DNA of 64,000 bases, taken from Conoideocrella luteorostrata. Its lineage: Eukaryota; Ascomycota; Sordariomycetes; Hypocreales; Clavicipitaceae. Positions 12,691-27,691 of the stretch are shown here, piece by piece; the stretch's first letter is position 1, and each line of letters opens with the position of its first letter. A program made the position numbers and the translations under genes. The stretch covers positions 186,001-250,000 of the forward strand of contig JASWJB010000011.1 of the NCBI GenBank assembly GCA_032433595.1. The letters are read 5' to 3'. The notes beneath the pieces were generated by a model. The model was not told the DNA's origin, did no database searches, and saw only the letters and a program-made list of their open reading frames with translations.

Positions 12691-15600
12691 ATGAAGTTCT
12701 ACATCGAGTAACGAACTCCCACCCCGAATTTATAAGAAGAGAAACTAAATTTGCGGCAGTAAATTACCAGTACTCTTTCCATATCCCAAAATCTACCCCG
12801 GTTTGTGATTTCAGGTCCAGTTCCGTTCGTACACAACGCTAATGAATTTCGCATATCAGAGCAATATGCGTAGGTTTCACAGTCAATCATTCTACACAGC
12901 GGCTAACAGTTGAATGACAGGTACATGTGTGATCTCAAAAGTACTCAGACATACCTTCCTCCTTCAAGGATGTGATGGCCAGTAGCTAACCAACATGAAC
13001 TTTCCCAGAGACTCTCGATGCTGGGGGTCACTGCGTACTAGAGATGCCTTCGGGAACAGGCAAAACTGTGTCTCTTCTTTCACTCATTGTAGCCTATCAG
13101 CAGTTTATGCCAGAAAAACGAAAGTTGATATATTGTTCCCGTACGTTGTCCTCCATGTCAAACATATGATGAAATTCCATGCAATTTTACCTCAGCCATC
13201 AAAATGTCTCCCCCAACTTCATGGCAAGCTTTATACCCTTACCAGGCGGCTTACTTAAATATATCAAAGGTACCATGTCAGAGATTGAGAAGGCTCTGGT
13301 GGAACTGAGCGCCCTCATGAAGTATCGTGCCGAGCAACTAGGTTATGAGGAAGACTTTCGGGGTTTGGGACTGACTAGTCGCAAGAACCTGTGTCTTCAC
13401 CCATCTGTTAAGCGAGAAAAGAGTGGCTCTATCGTCGATGCCCGCTGCAGAAGTCTTACTGCTGGTTTTGTGAAAGAGAAAAAGGAAAAAGGTGAAAATG
13501 TGGACGTCTGCGTTTATCATGATGTATGAACCCAATCAAACCTTCTTCTTTGTCCCTCTCGCACCTTTGAGCAGACGAATTCGGCTTGAAATGCCACTTC
13601 TCTTTCAACTAACCCGAATGTAGTAGTGGTAATTTGACTGCATGCTGACCAAGAAACCAGAATCTCGATCTTTTAGAGCCACACAATCTGATTCCTAATG
13701 GTGTTTGGACTTTTGATGGTATACTTCGCTATGGCGAAGAGCACAAACAGTGTCCATATTTCACTGCAAGGCGAATGGTGAGAAAGCCAAAACAACATTT
13801 GAACGACACTAATTGGATGACGTAGATGCAATACTGCAATGTGGTCATCTTTTCCTACCATTATCTTCTAGATCCAAAGATTGCTGAGAGAGTTTCGAGA
13901 GATTTCTCAAAGGACTGTATCGTGGTTTTTGACGAGGCACACAACATCGATAATGTATGCATTGAAGCTCTGAGCACCGATATTACAGAAGACTCGCTTC
14001 GCAGAGCGACAAGAGGCGCACAAAATCTGGAGCAAAAAATTACCAAAATGCGGGATACAGACCAGGAGCAGCTCCAGAACGAATATCAGAAGCTAGTGCA
14101 GGGCCTCCGAGAAACAGAGGATGCTCAACAAGAAGATGCTTTCATGGCCAATCCTGGTACTAATCTTTCACTACCATACAACGGTCGTCATTGGCTAACA
14201 AAGACTAGCCTTACCTGAAGATCTTCTCAAAGAGGCGGTTCCCGGGAACATCAGAAGAGCAGAGCATTTTGTGGCTTTTCTGAAAAGGTTTATCGAATAT
14301 CTTAAGGTACGCACGATGAATCAAGGTACGGCTTGGATGTAGCGTTCTGACACACGCAAATAGACGAGGATGAAGGTGCGCCAAGTCATCTCGGAAACAC
14401 CTCCTTCCTTCCTTGCTCATCTGAAAGAACACACTTTCATAGAAAAAAAGCCTCTCAGATTCTGTGCCGAACGGTTGACATCTCTGGTTCGGACACTCGA
14501 ACTTACGAATATCGAAGATTACCAGCCGCTACAGGAAGTCGCTACATTTGCAACATTAGTAGCCACATATGAGAAAGGCTTTCTCCTTATTCTCGAACCT
14601 TATGAATCGGATACTGCCGAGGTTCCTAACCCAATTCTTCATTTCACATGTCTTGACGCGGCGATTGCAATCAGACCTGTGTTCGAAAGATTCTACTCTG
14701 TCATCATTACATCAGGGACGATTTCGCCTTTAGAGATGTATCCGAAGATGCTGGATTTTTCAACTGTCATTCAGGAATCATACAGCATGACATTGGCAAG
14801 GCGATCGTTTTTGCCCATGATTGTAACGCGCGGGAGCGATCAGGCTTCCATCTCAACCAGCTTCCAAGTCCGAAACGAACCCAGCGTGGTGCGAAACTAT
14901 GGAACACTCCTGATAGAGTTCGCAAAGATCACCCCCGATGGATTCGTCGTCTTCTTTCCGTCCTATCTTTATATGGAGTCAATTATCAGCATGTGGCAAG
15001 GCATGGGGATTTTGGATGAAGCATGGAAGTACAAGCTCATCCTCGTCGAAACACCAGACGCCCAGGAAACATCTTTAGCACTTGAGACATACCGCACAGC
15101 ATGTTGCAATGGTCGAGGTGCTATTTTGCTCTGTGTCGCGCGAGGCAAGGTCTCTGAGGGGATCGATTTTGATCATCAATACGGTCGAACCGTGCTCTGT
15201 ATTGGCGTTCCTTTTCAGTATACAGAATCCAGGATTCTAAAGGCACGGCTTGAGTTTTTGCGAGAGACGTACCGCATCAAGGAGAACGACTTCTTGTCTT
15301 TCGATGCCATGCGCCATGCGGCACAATGCCTTGGCCGCGTATTACGTGGGAAGGATGATTATGGAATCATGGTCTTAGCTGACCGCAGGTTTCAAAAAAA
15401 GAGAACCCAACTGCCCAAATGGATAAATCAGGGACTTCTAGACGTCGACACAAACCTTAGCACTGATATGGCTGTCAGCAGTGCAAGGCGATTCCTGCGA
15501 ACCATGGCGCAGCCATTTCATGCAAAGGATCAAGAAGGAATAAGTACATGGGGCTACGAGGATCTTCAAAAACACAAGGAGAAGATTGACTTGGAGAAAA

Positions 15601-15722
15601 TCCGTGAACTCGAAGATGCAGCGAAGAACTCAGCTGGCGAAGATATTACCTCCGCAGTCAAGGACTACCAATACGACGAGGACGGGTTAGACCAAGACAT
15701 GATGGAGTTAGATGATTTCTAA
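12691..15722 (+). CDS. RAD3: TFIIH helicase subunit XPD / Rad3
   Basis: A 5'-3' DNA helicase of the iron-sulfur superfamily 2. As part of TFIIH it opens DNA in nucleotide-excision repair and is structural in transcription initiation. Ten exons: 12691-12707, 12760-12800, 12860-12869, 12921-12940, 13009-13140, 13270-13523, 13661-13777, 13826-14156, 14209-14306 and 14364-15722, totalling 2379 nt and 792 residues, close to yeast Rad3 (778). Motif I is SGTGKT with Lys48, the position of the known Rad3 lysine. The Fe-S cysteines are in [23 protein letters not shown] and [10 protein letters not shown]. Motif II is FDEAHNID (233-236). Motif VI is [12 protein letters not shown] (from 661). The first four coding exons are only 17, 41, 10 and 20 nt, including a 10-nt microexon needed to complete IYPEQYAYMCDLK. 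The acidic tail [15 protein letters not shown] is typical of fungal orthologues. Confidence 0.96.
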
Positions 15723-15958
15723 CTATGCACAAATTGTGAGCACGCATGTACATCAAAGAAACGTTCTTCTATGAGTCCATAATGAAAAAATTTGGGACTA
15801 AATGTTATGATGGGTCGTACTACATTATCCGATCTCAAGGGTGCTTCAATAAATAGTAAACGACATGTGCGGTCTCTCTCGAAGCAAAATATGCCTGCAG
15901 TAAGATTATGCCTCAAAATCTTTGGCTAGATGGTTGTCCTTGCAGGGTGCTAACTCAT

Positions 15959-18825
15959 TTACTTCTCTAAAGAAAATCGCTTCGTAGTCTTAACGGCTCT
16001 CAATGCCGGGATTGAGTGGCTCCGACCAGGTTGTCGCCCAATTTCTATACATAACATGCGGATAAAATCGTGATTGACCCAATAGCTGGTATGGGCGCTA
16101 AGCATGTTGAGGTACTGTATCTCCAGTGGGCCGCTGCCAGATTTGAGAAACCAGTCAATTTGGCCATTGTCGTTGAGTAAGAACGCTCTCTTCTCCGCGA
16201 TCTCTTCGCGTGTAAAATCATGAACCTCCAACTCCAATTGAGAAGGGAGGCGCACAGCTGAGGGTCTTTCAGAATCGACAGCTAGAGCATCTGGTGACGG
16301 GGATAAACCAGGTACGATTTGTCGTACTGCGTCCGCCATCGATTTGAACAAAGACGCAGAAGTACTTGGAACAAAAGCTTGTTTGAGTGCTGCTGCGTAA
16401 GCAGGGTCCACCGCGCCATTCAGCAAATAAGCGATAGGATCCTCTTTTGCAAGAACGTTGTAGATGTTATCCACTGCCAGACAGCCGAATCTGCCTGCAT
16501 CACTTACTATGTTTTGATCTACTACATCTCTTGGGTCAGAACCTGGCTTGCGTCGTCCACGCCTTGGAGTTAAAGCACCCCGCTCCAAAAGCAGGAAAAA
16601 GCCGGCCGGGCTTCCTAGTAAGAAAAGATTGGTTGTGTCAAATTCGAAAAACTGACTTTCCAGCTCGACACGGTTGGGATCTAGTCTCGGCACCACCGTC
16701 GGTTGACGAGAAAGGATATCTACTGCCATGACACTACCCAAAGAGTGCGCAATCAGGTGAACCTTGCCTCTTTCCGAAAATCCAGGGTTATTCTGGCACC
16801 ATAGCCGGTATATCCTGTTCGCTTCGGAAACAAGAGCGCTTATCATTTTGTTCTTGTGATGCGACATATAAAACGGAATGTCTAACATGACATCAGAGAT
16901 CATACTTCGAATTGCCGGGATCGTGTTTGGCTCAATATCTTTCAATCCAAATGACTCTTGCCGAGGCTCCTCGTCAACTTTTCCATTCACAGGATTATCA
17001 TCTTCAAATGATAGTCCTGTTCTCCAGTTCAGCGGCAATATCATAGCGCCATTATGTCCTTGACGTAAGACACGTTGAACGGTTGGACTACACATTTCAA
17101 GATTAACAGCGCGTCGGAAGCTGTTAATAGCGTGTGTGAAGTGATAGCTCTCTACTCTTTCCGCAATTTTCTGGCCGATACCATGTGCAACAAAAATGAG
17201 ATCAGTCACCTGTCCATTGTCTTTCTCTGCCGTACATGCTTCACAGTTCTGCGACTCGGGGAATTCAGAAATTCGCTCATTTGGGATAGGTGTGTTTGGT
17301 GCGCCACTATCAGACGCATGGCTTTGCCCATTAATCCGATCCCAGGTTTGTCTATCAAAACCTCGGACTACAGGTATACCGACGGTGAATCCTTTCGCGA
17401 TCTTTGATGCTGGCTTTCTGCCGTAATAAGCCGACGCTCTGAGTGTTGGTTTCAACAAAAAAGCTTGTTGTTCATCTTTATAGACGACATGATAGTCCGA
17501 GAATGCTCGGTTAGGCCGCTCTGAGATCGGTGAGAGCGTTTCGCATTTAGGGTCGAGAGTGCCTTGTGCTGCCGCGTCTCCTTGGAAACAACGTGCGGCA
17601 CAGAACGGGTCTGTGGATAATTTCAATTCACCTTCCAACGGATTATTGGGGTTGAGATGCTTGGAATCTTGCGGCCAAAGGCAATAGGAAATTTTCTCTT
17701 CTCCTAAAGGCCCTAATTCAATTGCGCATCTCAGCTCATCCCTCCAAGTTACTGTCCAAGGCCTCAGCTCTTGATATCCAGCTTCCAGTTGATTCGCGAC
17801 GGTCGGGGCGACAGGCATCATTGTATCTCTGTTATGGATTCAGCAAGCCGAGATTTAAATCCTAGGTGCAGAACATACCTGTAAAACCATGTGGCCCTCA
17901 TTACCATAACGACATCATTGACAGGTGACCAGTAAATTGGTTTCATATGGAGGGTTGGAAGTGCCACCTTGTGCAATCTGGAAATACCAACAACAACTTC
18001 CTGGATGACTGTATCACCCTGGGTATCTCCTGATTCAAATGAGATATCAGTCTGAGGTTGAAGCGCAGTCGTATTTTTTGTGAATGAGCGGGGAAGTCTC
18101 CGAACACCTCCTGCGTCTTTAGAAGCTACATTAGTGGCGGTTGTTGCGAAACAAAGGTCTGCAACTCCTCCCTCCTCTACTTGTATCTTGGTCCGGGTTG
18201 AGTTAGGACCAGTTTCTGGCCCATCTACATCAGAGTTGCTTAGAGTCTTCATGGCATCGAGAATAGTTTCGAACAGCGTATCAACGTTGAGCTCCGGTTG
18301 GTGTTTTCTGGACAACTCGCAAAATTCCTGTTGAAGTATTTCGGAGATATCTGCGCGAAGCGTCGAGCAGCAACCTCGTGAAGTAGCCGCTGGATGTGGA
18401 AGTCTCGCCTTATTCGCACACTGTGCGTTGAAGAGCCCACCATGCCGTTCGAGGTGTTGCGAAGCTAGCTTTTGCACAAGCCTCTCTATCTGTCGCCTTT
18501 TAACAAATCTGTTAATATCTTCAGAGCCCTCAGACTGGGATTTTCGACAAGCTTCATGTTGATCGCGGGAGTCTTTCGTTGCCAGACTTGACCACGTCTT
18601 CTCTAGAGCATTGTTATCACCACGTCCAAATGGCCTGAATTGGCGCTTGGAAGACTTGCCATCCAAGACGCCAGTGTTGAGTGGTGTTGAAAGTGGTTCA
18701 TCGATCGGTATTAAGGACGAATAGAAGAACTGGGAGACAATGGGAGTCATTCCTTCGTTATTCGGGATTGAAGGAATAGGCGCCAGGCGGCATTTCGGGT
18801 TGTACGTGTGCGAAGCCGACGACAT
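15959..18825 (-). CDS. DDHD-domain phospholipase (PA-PLA1 / yeast Ddl1 type)
   Basis: Intracellular phospholipase A1-like enzyme. Family members hydrolyse phosphatidic acid and other phospholipids and act at mitochondria, ER or Golgi. Two exons: 18825-17879 and 17828-15959, with a 50-nt intron 17878-17829, giving about 938 residues. The N-terminal half has the family stretch ending LPTLHMKPIYWSPVNDV and WFYRDTMMPV, which only reads through once the intron is removed. VAHGIGQKIAER follows, then the lipase elbow AHSLG with Ser678. The DDHD part starts FLLGSPAGFFLLLERG and contains NIYNVLAKEDPIAYLLN and a C-terminal HTSYWVNHDFI that should hold the catalytic His. No signal peptide or membrane helix is obvious. 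It is tail to tail with XPD, 236 nt apart. Confidence 0.9.
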
Positions 18826-19517
18826 GGTAGGTGATGTGCCAGCGGAATTTTAGAACAACTCTGGGTATATATTGGCATGTCACCGATGGAACGCAATTTA
18901 ACGGGGAAAATATTTGCCATTTACATTTTTGGACTGTCGTTCATGATCTGAAGTACGTAGCGATTTCTGTCGTCGGGTGCGTCGGTCGTGGCGAGATCTT
19001 CTTCTCGGGTAGTTGTATGGCAGGGCTTGGCGTGCTCAAGTACTTCCCACTTGCTTAAGTATTCCTGGTTACGTACGGAGTACTCCGTACACCGTACTTA
19101 ATCCCATTAGAAATACCTAGCGGCGATGGTGGGGCAACCAACAAAGTGGTTCCAGCTGACTCTTATGCCAGCTCTGCCTAGGAACGTGATCTACCTGAGC
19201 CAGATGCTATCTAAAATGAGGAAAGTATGCAACTACCTGTCAGCCTGGCTATGTGGTTAATAGACTTGAGGAGGATAACAGCCCTGTCCCTAAAGAGCGG
19301 ATTGGACCAGGACCACGGCTATCAGGATGTATTGATCTGTGCAGGCTGCTGATACCATGTCCACACTATTTGCCAAAAGCACGAGTATTTGAAGTTGGTT
19401 ATACGAAGCCTGTGGGAGCAACAGTTCCGGTTCAGTACTATTTAATATTGATTATCATAACTAGCCATGATACGCTGCTACTACTACCCACCGAAATATC
19501 AAAACAAAATGTCGCAT
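18826..19517. other. Intergenic region between DDHD phospholipase and PRP3
   Basis: About 690 nt with no recognisable gene. It includes the best copy of the window-wide palindrome (19073-19090). The side next to 18825 should hold the DDHD gene promoter and the side next to 19518 the PRP3 3' end. Confidence 0.5.
19073..19090. repeat. Perfect 18-bp palindrome GTACGGAGTACTCCGTAC
   Basis: This is the cleanest example of a motif that recurs between genes in this window as TACGGAGTA, TACTCCGTA or both joined. It is its own reverse complement over 18 bp. Function unknown; see findings. Confidence 0.85.
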
Positions 19518-21026
19518 CTAAGGAAGGCCCTTAGCAAGAGACCAGAAATTGTCCATTTTTGCCCGAGCCAGTATTTCTCGTGCTTCAGAATCAGTTTCGC
19601 AAACTTTACTGCTCCATTTTCGAAACACACGGGCCTTCTGCTCTCCTTCAAATACCACCTTACACTGATTCGAAGACATATCTTTGAGCACCCCGTTTGC
19701 ATTTTCCGCTTGAAGCCAATCTTTTTCAGTACTATTTTTTTCCTCTCGATTTCGTGATGGTGAATTTTCAGTCCAATCAATACGACCAAGCATTAATTTT
19801 TTATACTTATTGATGCTCCAGGTACCACCCTCGACAATAACCAGATTGAACTTGGGGTGCATAATACAGGTGCCTGACAAAGCAAGTTGAGTAGCATTAA
19901 CTCCAATTTTGTAACGGTGTTGACCATTTGCCAGGCTTGAGATCCTAAATACCACAATGTGTATCCCTTTGTTGGCATCTTTCTGCTGGTTGCTGGCCAA
20001 TTTTTCGATTTTCTGCTCTTTTGACAGCTTTCGATCGTCATTGGTATCAACATGTATCTGATGTCTCTCCGCAATTTCGCGATTCACCCTTGCCTCCACG
20101 GCTGTCGGATCTTTTACGGCAACTGGACATGAATTAGCAGGATACGAAGTGGTTTAAGCGGGAGGCTGCTTACCATCACCCAGAACACGCATCAAATTCC
20201 CTTTTTTAATCTTCGGTGGAGGAGCTGGGACTAAGCCCAACCGAATCTTAGCTTGCATTTCCTTCAATTCCGCCATTCTTCGTTGACGTCTTATCTTCGC
20301 TTGCTCCTTCGACGTTAAAAACATAGCTTTAGCTTCAGGAATGTGTCGATCCTGCGGCGGTGCAAGAGCAACAGGATGCTGTATGTACTCGGTAACAATG
20401 CTTTCGGGGCCAATGATCTTGAGAATTTGTACATTCTCGATTTCTGAGTAGCTTGTCCCATCCACCAGACCTTCATCCCACCATTCAATATCAGGAGGGG
20501 TATCTACCACGAAGTTCTTCTCAACATCTAAATCTTCGTTTATACCCGCCTTTCTGGTTTGTTCAGCTATTCGTTTCTTCATGGCTTCGAGTGCAGCCTG
20601 CCGACGAAAGGCATTCCCTTGCTGAATATATTTGCCCTTCTGATTGAATACCAATCGTCTTGAGTCTCGCTGTCGGCTTCCCGTGCTCTGGCTTCCTAAA
20701 CTTTCATCGAAATACGGATTTTTGTCTCCATCGCTTTGTTTTGATTGCTCGTAAACTCGCCTACAAGAGACCGGCGAACTATAAGAAGGTTGACCCTGAG
20801 AAAGAGATTGGGCAATGTTGGGACGGTTCTCTCTAGATTTCGAAATAGTTCGTGACGTTATCTCCTCAGCAGTAGGATTGAGGTGCCCCTTTGCCTTACT
20901 GGCACTTGTAGCTGCAGCCACGCGTGCTTTGAAGGCTGCAAGCCTGTCCAAGCCTGACTCTGGTTTTCGAATGCGTGTTGAGGCGTCATGCTGTGGCCCG
21001 AGGCCTGCGGGCTTTCGAGAATCCAT
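19518..21026 (-). CDS. PRP3: U4/U6 small nuclear ribonucleoprotein Prp3
   Basis: Prp3 binds the U4/U6 duplex and the U6 3' overhang and holds U4/U6.U5 tri-snRNP together before splicing activation. Two exons: 21026-20174 and 20122-19518, joined across a 51-nt intron 20173-20123, giving 485 residues. The first exon carries the PRP3 domain: PDIEWWDEG, EYIQHPVALAPP, MFLTSKEQAKIRRQRR and GLVPAPPPKIKKGNLMRVLGD. The second carries VEARVNREIAERHQIH and then the ferredoxin-like C-terminal domain that reads the U6 end (VVFRISSLANGQHRYKI, NLVIVEGG). Also present are MLGRIDWTEN and the acidic-to-basic linker before it. The protein is on the short side for fungal Prp3 but no domain is missing. The start MDSRKPAGLGPQ was taken as the first Met; a longer N-terminus is possible. 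Confidence 0.93.
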
Positions 21027-21609
21027 ATGGCAAATTCGAAAACGCGTACCGGGTCAATAAAGGTGTGTTTCAGAAGAACCAACTGCCGCATTTAAGAGGT
21101 GCGAATGCAGCTGATCGCAAGAGGTCGCTTGGCTGTCTTCATTAGGATACGCTCCCCAGATGGACATCGAAACTGATACGTGCCTGTGGATCAGAGTGAC
21201 CCACTTGCAATTGCCAGTACTAAAATTCTGCCAATCCGGACCGCCGATAATTTACTCGTATTAACATCGCTAGTTTTCCTGGCTAGGTCTATATTGTATT
21301 TTCTGGCGACTGTTTCGGCATGTAACTCACTTCGTCGGAAGTAACACGATCTTCAAGGCAGAATCAGAATCATTATCATCGCCATGAATCTATGTAACGC
21401 AGCCAATATCTTCAGAGGTTGGAAGTGTGGAGTATGTGTTTTTATCTACTGAAGAGACTCGGATCATCTCTGTCAAACGCATACAGAATGAAAGCACGTA
21501 TACAGTCTCCTCAAGCCGATTCCACGTGACCTTATGGTCCAGCACTAGGCTCCTGCGGTGCCTGACCGTAAGTCTGGTGCCTTCCAGTTGATTCATATCC
21601 TTCTACTAA
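21027..21609. other. Intergenic region upstream of PRP3
   Basis: About 580 nt between the PRP3 start and the first recognisable residue of the RNA polymerase I pseudogene. No reading frame with a known product. The section nearest 21026 should hold the PRP3 promoter. Confidence 0.45.
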
Positions 21610-23316
21610 TTGCCTATAGTTGTTCAACATGTAGTCTGAACCAGCCCAATTGTCCAGAGCATTCCGAGTCTCCAACTGCCTGTTCCGATCTACCATCCTG
21701 TCTTTCTAGATCAAGCCTGCTGTCTTCTCCGAGCAACCTATGTCTACTGCAAGGGTTTCCGACTCCCTCCTAAAGATACCAAACATTGCATCAGAGGCAG
21801 CACAGCTGAGATACGATCCTGAAGTTAGAGATCGGCCAAGTGCTAACTAGGTTGCATTATCTAAGTACATGAAGAGTGCTGTGAAGCATGCGAAGGCCCA
21901 TGGCTTCAGAGGAAAGGACCTTCTAGCTACGAGCTTAAATCCAGCAGCCCATACATTCGTAACGTCGGAAAACTTTTTCGAGGCAGTGAAAAGTTATTGA
22001 AGGAGAATCATAAGGGCTTATTCCGAGAAAAACACAAGAAGACGAGTCAGTCACTTTCATGTATCACGTTGAATCGATAAAATGCAGAAATATTGTTTAC
22101 AATAAAATGTTTTAAGTTCCTTAGTGCAGCCGGAAGAGGCTTGTTGGCATTATTGCAGGGCAGTCAAACTCTGCCTAATAGAAAAAGTCAGTCTAAAATC
22201 CTTCCATTCGGAGGAGTATTCTTCAACTTATTCTGTTGGAGTCTCATGTGATGGAAACAAAAGAACAGAAGCTGCTGCTAAACATTCTCTCCATTACGAG
22301 GTGGAAACAAAAAGGATCACACTCAACAGAACAGTGCCGTCGCCGACATCGAAGTCAAAGTTAGTGTTGTAGAAGTAGCAGCACCAGAAGCCGAGTCCCA
22401 GCCTCTCAGAGAAGACGATGACGACGAAGCTGGACATGATGATGCAACACATAATAAACAGCTTGCGAATCGCACTAAAGCTATCTCATACAGGCCTAAC
22501 GATGACAGGTACGATGTAATCCAGCAACAGACTACGAGCAATGCCATGGGCGACGTCGTAGACGATGAAGCGAATAATGACAATGCTCATCATCCGATAA
22601 GAATAACTAAAAATATAGAGACAACGACTGTGACTGTGATATAGCTTGTTCATCCATCACAGCAAGGACTGACCGTGTACTCGACTCGTACGCCGAAGCT
22701 ACAGACTTCCGATGCGATGAACGGACAAGCGCTTTGTGTAATATAGCTCTAGAATTTGATTCCAGTATTCCTAAGGTACTGATGCTTAGCATTGTCCAAA
22801 AGACTATTCACAGTACAGTCATTCTATAGATCATTGGCGTCGGCTCCTGTACCTTGGTGAAAGAGAAGGACAAACGAGTAATATATACATCAGGTGTGAA
22901 TTCGCATGCAATGCAGAGATATAGCGACTTCGTCAATCCGCATCGCATCCAAACCAATGACATCGATGCAGTGTTGTCTGTTTATGGGGTTGATGAAGGA
23001 GCTTGCTGGGGTCTTCAGTTATCACGGGATCAAAGTAGACAGCCGACATCCAAACCTCATCAGGGACCATACGACAGGGAATGGTGATTTTACGGTCTTT
23101 AAAAGATTTGATTTCAAAGACAATGTGAGCCCATTTACAAAAATGAGCTCTGAAACAACTCTAGCTTTCCTCAACGACGCAGTACTGGGTGGGGATTGGG
23201 ATGATCTCAGAACTCAAAGCGGTCGCCTAGTAATAGGCAGATTGGGCAAGGTTGATACAGGAGGGTTTGACGTATTGACACAACTTCCAAAGTATCGCGT
23301 AGATTCATTATCTTAG
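21610..23316 (+). pseudogene. Decayed, internally deleted copy of RNA polymerase I largest subunit (RPA190/RPA1)
   Basis: A relic of the catalytic subunit of RNA polymerase I. The N-terminal zinc region is seen at about 21610-21775: CSTCSLNQPNCPEH in one frame, then LPVPIYHPVFLDQ and LRATYVYCKGF after a frameshift. The large middle of the subunit, with the catalytic Asp loop, is missing. C-terminal sequence resumes near 22120 (QPEEACWHYCRAVKLCL, FHSEEYSSTYSVG). It continues through an acidic stretch, then IALEFDSSIPKVLMLSIV, an in-frame TAG near 22830, VKEKDKRVIYTSGVN, a frameshift near 23000, and FTKMSSETTLAFLNDAV, SGRLVIGRLGKV up to the TAG at 23314-23316. An intact subunit needs about 5 kb; this is 1.7 kb. 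It cannot encode a functional polymerase. The 21790-22110 part is too degenerate to assign. An intact gene presumably lies elsewhere. Confidence 0.8.
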
Positions 23317-25099
23317 GACAACAAGGTGGCTGGGATATGATTTAAGGGCTTCAGTGGTAACTCATCTGATCGTGCAGGCAATCGATCATGTTTTTAAAAA
23401 TAAAATTGTTCGATTTCTCATACACGCCCACTTCAAGTAGTTCCTTATTTGTTTCTCTATTAACTGGGACGCAGAAAGCCAGCTGTCATTCAGTAGCGAA
23501 TAGCCTGGTCCCAACTTCCTCTGGCTCGCTACGGCCAGAGCCTCTCGTATTTGCAAATAGACATCTCCTCAAAAAGTCATCGTGTTTGTCAATAACTCCT
23601 TTATTGCCAACCTATTGAAGTTACAAATTTCTCAGCTGTTGATATGACATAGATAACTTAATTCTCCCACTGTACCTGTACATACACAGAACAGCAGCCA
23701 GGCACGTACTACTACTACATGACGTTAGATGTATGGTAGTCCGGATAGGTTACCTGCTATTGCCAGCCGAGCTGCTCGATCAGCCCAGTGGATGGGTTGG
23801 ACGGCAACTGCCACTGAAACACCGCTTGGCTTCAACCAGACTGCCTTTCAACTAACTCGTACAACACCGCTTACAGTGCATGGATTCGGCAACCTACTTG
23901 TTCCACTTAGCATCACAAGAAATCTAATTTAGAATCCCAATAACAACAATAGCTACAAAAATCACACTGTATCTCCATACAGCTAGTCCGTTTGCGTACA
24001 TTGCCTTTCACACAGTGCGCATAAGTACGAGATCAATTTTGCAAGTGTCGGGGCTCAGCATGATCACAGAACGATGCTGCGTTCCAAAATTGCAAGATCA
24101 CGTATTGCCAATTTTCCTGCTCATGAAAACCTGTGGCAATACAACTCCGGTAAACATTACAAGTGAGTAAGAGACATTTCCATAGTCACACTGTGTTATC
24201 CAAGCGGGTATCGCCCTTCACTTGCCAGAAAAGGATGCACCGAGAATAAAAGGCATTTCCTGTCGCTATCAGTCAACCATGGCCCGGTTCTAACTCATAT
24301 GTTAAATAGCGGGACAGACAAAACACGTGGATCGACCAAGAGAGGCTTTTGTGGACTGACACTTCAGAGTACCTATAACGAGTTCTCAGCGCGGGTCAAG
24401 CAAAGCATATAGCTGCAAAAGTACCCAAGGCAAGGCAGCTCTCTTCCGAGATACGGATTCCGCCTTTGCTTCTGGGGCATTTAGTCTTTCCTAGATGGTT
24501 TGCACAAATGCGAGCGGTGAAACTGAATCGTTCTGTGGTGTCGATCATCTCGGTCAAGTTGCCGCCTTTCTCGGTCTACAGCATCCCACAATGGGTCTCT
24601 AGAGAGCAGTTCTTTTGCTCACCTAGATGGTGCTTGACATGAAAACTCCTCGATATCTTGTTGGGTGGGAAATGATAGCTCACTGCGGTGCGGTGGCGAT
24701 GATGAGTGCCGCAGTCATATTCACCTCAATTAGTACAGCATCAGTCTCCGTTATCATTGCGGCTGTGCCATCTAGTCGACCAGTCACACTTCTCTCGGCG
24801 CCACGGCACAATTTAGCAGGTATTGCGCGGCAGTCGATGCGTAGCGCATGTTTGTACGATCACATACGATCACATAATTCACGACATCATTGATGGTATG
24901 ATGATATCAGCGACCTTTCGGTCTGTGGCATTTATAGCTGCATTGAACTGCGCTACCCTGGCGTAATATACATCCCAACTGTAGAGCAAAGCAATTCTCA
25001 TTAAAACGCCATAATTAACCCCCAAAAAAACATGGTTCATCCGTACCAAAGCAAAGTCATAACCCCCATGTATCCCGCTCACTTGATGAAAATAAACCG
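23317..25099. other. Gene-free stretch between pseudogene and histone H3
   Basis: About 1.8 kb. Small open frames (for example 23729-23932 and 24627-24893 on the plus strand) have no recognisable domain and no splice structure that extends them. The stretch looks like decayed or neutral DNA. The end next to 25100 should hold the H3 3' UTR and terminator. Confidence 0.5.

Positions 25100-27691
<2,592 letters not shown>

Noticed and set aside
22323..22583. Minus-strand Ser/Ala-rich 86-codon frame
   Set aside because: It is the reverse complement of the acidic linker of the RNA polymerase I pseudogene, which explains its composition.
24627..24893. 88-codon plus-strand frame rich in Ala, Ser and Ile, resembling a membrane segment
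   Set aside because: No domain, no splice extension and it lies in decayed DNA; chance is the simpler explanation.
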